Assembly: GCF_009730915.1 (NCBI RefSeq)
Contig: NC_052489.1
Location: 28,637,916-28,701,915 of the forward strand
Length of the DNA stretch: 64,000 nucleotides
Direction of reading: 5' to 3'
Source of the DNA: Dioscorea cayenensis subsp. rotundata
Lineage: Eukaryota > Streptophyta > Magnoliopsida > Dioscoreales > Dioscoreaceae
The notes beneath the pieces were generated by a model that ran no database searches, was not told the DNA's origin, and worked only from the letters and a program-made list of their open reading frames with translations. This document shows, piece by piece, positions 62,227 to 64,000 of this stretch. Each line of letters begins with the position of its first letter. The first letter of the stretch is position 1. The position numbers and the translations under genes are program-made.

Positions 62227-63078
62227 CAGTGTTATTAAAAGCGAGAAAAGCGCTCGCCTAGGCGCTTAGGCGAGGTGAGGCTCTAGCACCTCAACACTCT
62301 CCCGACGAGGCGCCTTCAATGAGGCGAGCGCTTTTTGCCAAGCGACAGGCATAAAAAAAGCATGCATGTCTCTTTTTTTTTTTTTATTTAATGCTATCAG
62401 CCATATATTTAATGTTTTCAATTATTGTTAATTGGGATTTTAAAAAGCCACACTTACTAATAAGGAAGAAAATTAATTTAGGAGAGAAAAACTAGGAGAT
62501 TTTAAATAGCACACCTGCTAATAAGGAAAGAAATAAATTTAGAGGAAAAAACTAGCGATTTTAGAAAAACACGCCTACTAATAAGGAGGGAAATAAATTT
62601 CATAGAGAAAAACTAGGTGATTTTAAAAATGCGCACTTACTAAGAAGGAATGAAATAAATTTAGAGTAAAACTAGGTGATTAAAGTGTACAATTGCTATT
62701 TTTTAAAAAATGATGAGTAAATTAAGGGGTTAACTAATTAACAAGAGAAAATTGAAGCAGCAACAAAAGTTGCACTCTAAATCTAATGATGGGATTGAGG
62801 TTAGTTTAGATGATGAAGATGATAATATTGTAAAAATAGATGACTTATGAAAATAAAATTTGTACTCTAAAAACTTGAGTGATTCAAGACTTCTAGCAGT
62901 GTTTTGTTAGATTCTATGTTTTGCTTTGCTTGACTTTAATTATTCCAAAAATTATATATATATACAAGCTATTTATTAACGACCGCTTTACTTCGCTCGG
63001 GCCTGCGCTGGCGCCTCTCGCCTCTGGTAAAAAGAAGTCTTAGCGGCTTAAGAGCGTCTAGCGCTTTTAATTACACTG
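62227..63078. mobile_element. Inner hAT element with 8-bp TSD, nested in a copy of itself
   Basis: 852 bases, CAGTGTTATTAAAAGCG at the left and, inverted, CAGTGTAATTAAAAGCG at the right. The 8-base duplication TATCAGCC lies at 62219-62226 and 63079-63086, as expected for hAT. The interior has four diverged copies of a roughly 60-base unit (about 62440-62690; GATTTTAAA..CACAC..TACTAATAAGGA..AAATAAATTTA) and a coding remnant at about 62747-62850, LHSKSNDGIEVSLDDEDDN then IVKIDDL and stop, resembling a transposase C-terminus. GC-rich subterminal blocks (GCGCTCGCCTAGGCGC) flank the AT-rich core. Non-autonomous. Confidence 0.85.
62440..62690. repeat. Tandem repeat, about 60-bp unit, inside hAT element
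   Basis: Four copies, each with GATTTTAAA or GATTTTAGAA, then CACAC/GCGCAC, TTACTAATAAGGA, and AAATAAATTTA..GAGAAAAACTAGG. The outer hAT copy shows the same four units at about 63118-63650, interrupted by the Stowaway insertion. Confidence 0.7.
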
Positions 63079-63143
63079 TATCAGCCATATATTTAATGTT
63101 TTCAATTATTGTTAATTAAGATTTTAAAAAGCCACACTTACTA

Positions 63144-63437
63144 CTCCCTCCGTTCCTAAATACATGTCGTTTTAAGAAAAATATTTTATTCCAAAATAGT
63201 TGTTGTTTTACAATATCAAGGTAATATTTTTTTTTTTCCCAATTTTACCCATCTTCAATTTCCCAAGTTGTATAAATGAAGAGAGTAATATTTATAGTCC
63301 GAAGAAAAATACATGGTTTCAAGGGAGGGATAGTTTAGTAATTTGGTTGTTTTTTATGTTAAAATTTAGATAATTTAATGCTATCCTTAATTTTTGTGCA
63401 ACATCTTTAAACGACATATATTTAGGAACGGATGGAG
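63144..63437. mobile_element. Stowaway (Tc1/mariner) MITE
   Basis: 294 bases with ends CTCCCTCCGTTCCTAAATA and, inverted, CTCCATCCGTTCCTAAATA, flanked by TA on both sides (63142-63143, 63438-63439). The inner hAT copy at 62460-62475 shows the unoccupied TTACTAATAAG site, which proves the insertion point. Confidence 0.9.
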
Positions 63438-64000
63438 TAATAAGTAAGAAAATTAATTTAGGAGAGAACAACTAGAAGATTTTAAATAGCACACCTACTA
63501 ATAAGAAAAGAAATAAATTTAAAGGAGAAACTAGCGATTTTAGAAAAACACACCTAATAAAGAGGGAAATAAATTTCGGGGAGAAAAGCTAGGTGATTTT
63601 AAAAATGCGCACTTACTAAGAAGGAATGAAATAAATTTAGAGTAAAACTAGGTGATTAAAGTGTACGATTGCTATTTTTTAAAAATAATGAGTAAATTAA
63701 GGGGTTAACTAATTAACAAGAGAAAATTGAAGATGCGACAAAAGTTGCACTCTAAATCTAGTGATGGGATTGAAGTTAGTTCAGATGATGAAGATGATAA
63801 TATTGTAGAAATAGATGACTTATGAAGATAGAATTTGTACTCAATGTTTTGCTTGACTCAAAGTTGCACTTCTAGACTTCTAGGAGTGTTTTGTTTGACT
63901 CTATGTTTTGCTTTGTTTGACTTAATTATTCCAAATATTATATATATATATATATACAAGCTATTTATTAACTACCACTTTACTTCACGCGGGCTTGCGC

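Larger units (their letters stand above)
62069..64000. mobile_element. Outer hAT element, cut by the window end, carrying two nested insertions
   Basis: Starts CAGTGTTATTAAAAGCGAGA, the same terminus as the inner copy. Its sequence resumes after the inner element (63087 on) and after the Stowaway MITE (63440 on), and follows the inner copy closely to 64000, where the window ends short of its right terminus. Near 63722-63824 it keeps coding for a hAT-like acidic tail (SSDDEDDNIVEIDDL, stop). Non-autonomous. Confidence 0.75.

Noticed and set aside
1-64000. CRISPR arrays, tRNA or rRNA genes, bacterial-type operons
   Set aside because: No direct-repeat/spacer layout, no tRNA cloverleaf and no rRNA core sequence was noticed; polymerase III box motifs found belong to SINE-like repeats.

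Overview
This is AT-rich nuclear DNA of a flowering plant. Its genes are split by short GT-AG introns, or intronless where the family usually is, and they sit among microsatellites, MITEs and other transposons. No bacterial-type operon, rRNA, tRNA gene or CRISPR array was seen. GC-rich 5' coding ends (the TPR protein, exon 1 of the transglycosylase) hint at a monocot, but the sequence alone does not prove it.

Layout. 1-4.86 kb: no gene seen. 4.87-7.25 kb (-): calcium-binding TPR protein. 8.58-10.67 kb (-): selenoprotein-K-like ER membrane protein, 4 exons, with two perfect ER-stress elements upstream. 11.99-16.31 kb (-): family-51 peptidoglycan transglycosylase homologue, 5 exons, with a frame break in exon 3. 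16.3-24.3 kb: intergenic with a MITE. 24.32-25.85 kb (+): GRAS factor NSP2 with an intact miR171h-type target site. 27.27-28.50 kb (-): MORN-repeat membrane protein. 29.85-30.67 kb (-): ELO-family elongase. 31.28-34.99 kb (-): 12-exon prolyl-tRNA trans-editing protein (YbaK domain). 35.7-36.8 kb: LINE 3' fragment. 36.8-38.1 kb: Mutator-like element with a 9-bp target duplication. 38.36-38.74 kb (+): DUF1764 protein with a frame break. 43.38-44.02 kb (-): AP2/ERF factor with a frame break. 51.26-53.54 kb (-): 7-exon WAT1-type transporter. 55.2-56.15 kb: diverged tandem array of about 125-bp units. 56.95-58.81 kb: solo LTR split by a Harbinger-type MITE. About 60.67 kb: possible last exon of a minus-strand gene. 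62.07-64.0 kb: hAT element holding a second hAT copy and a Stowaway MITE.

The genes are unrelated neighbours and not a cluster: ER stress and membrane biology (SelK-like, ELO), plastid peptidoglycan chemistry (GT51), symbiosis signalling (NSP2), translation fidelity (ProXp-ala type) and solute export (WAT1). Exon models were built by hand from splice consensus, reading-frame continuity and family motifs, and no transcript data were available. Three host genes carry small frame breaks at homopolymers or dinucleotide repeats. These may be assembly indels or real lesions.
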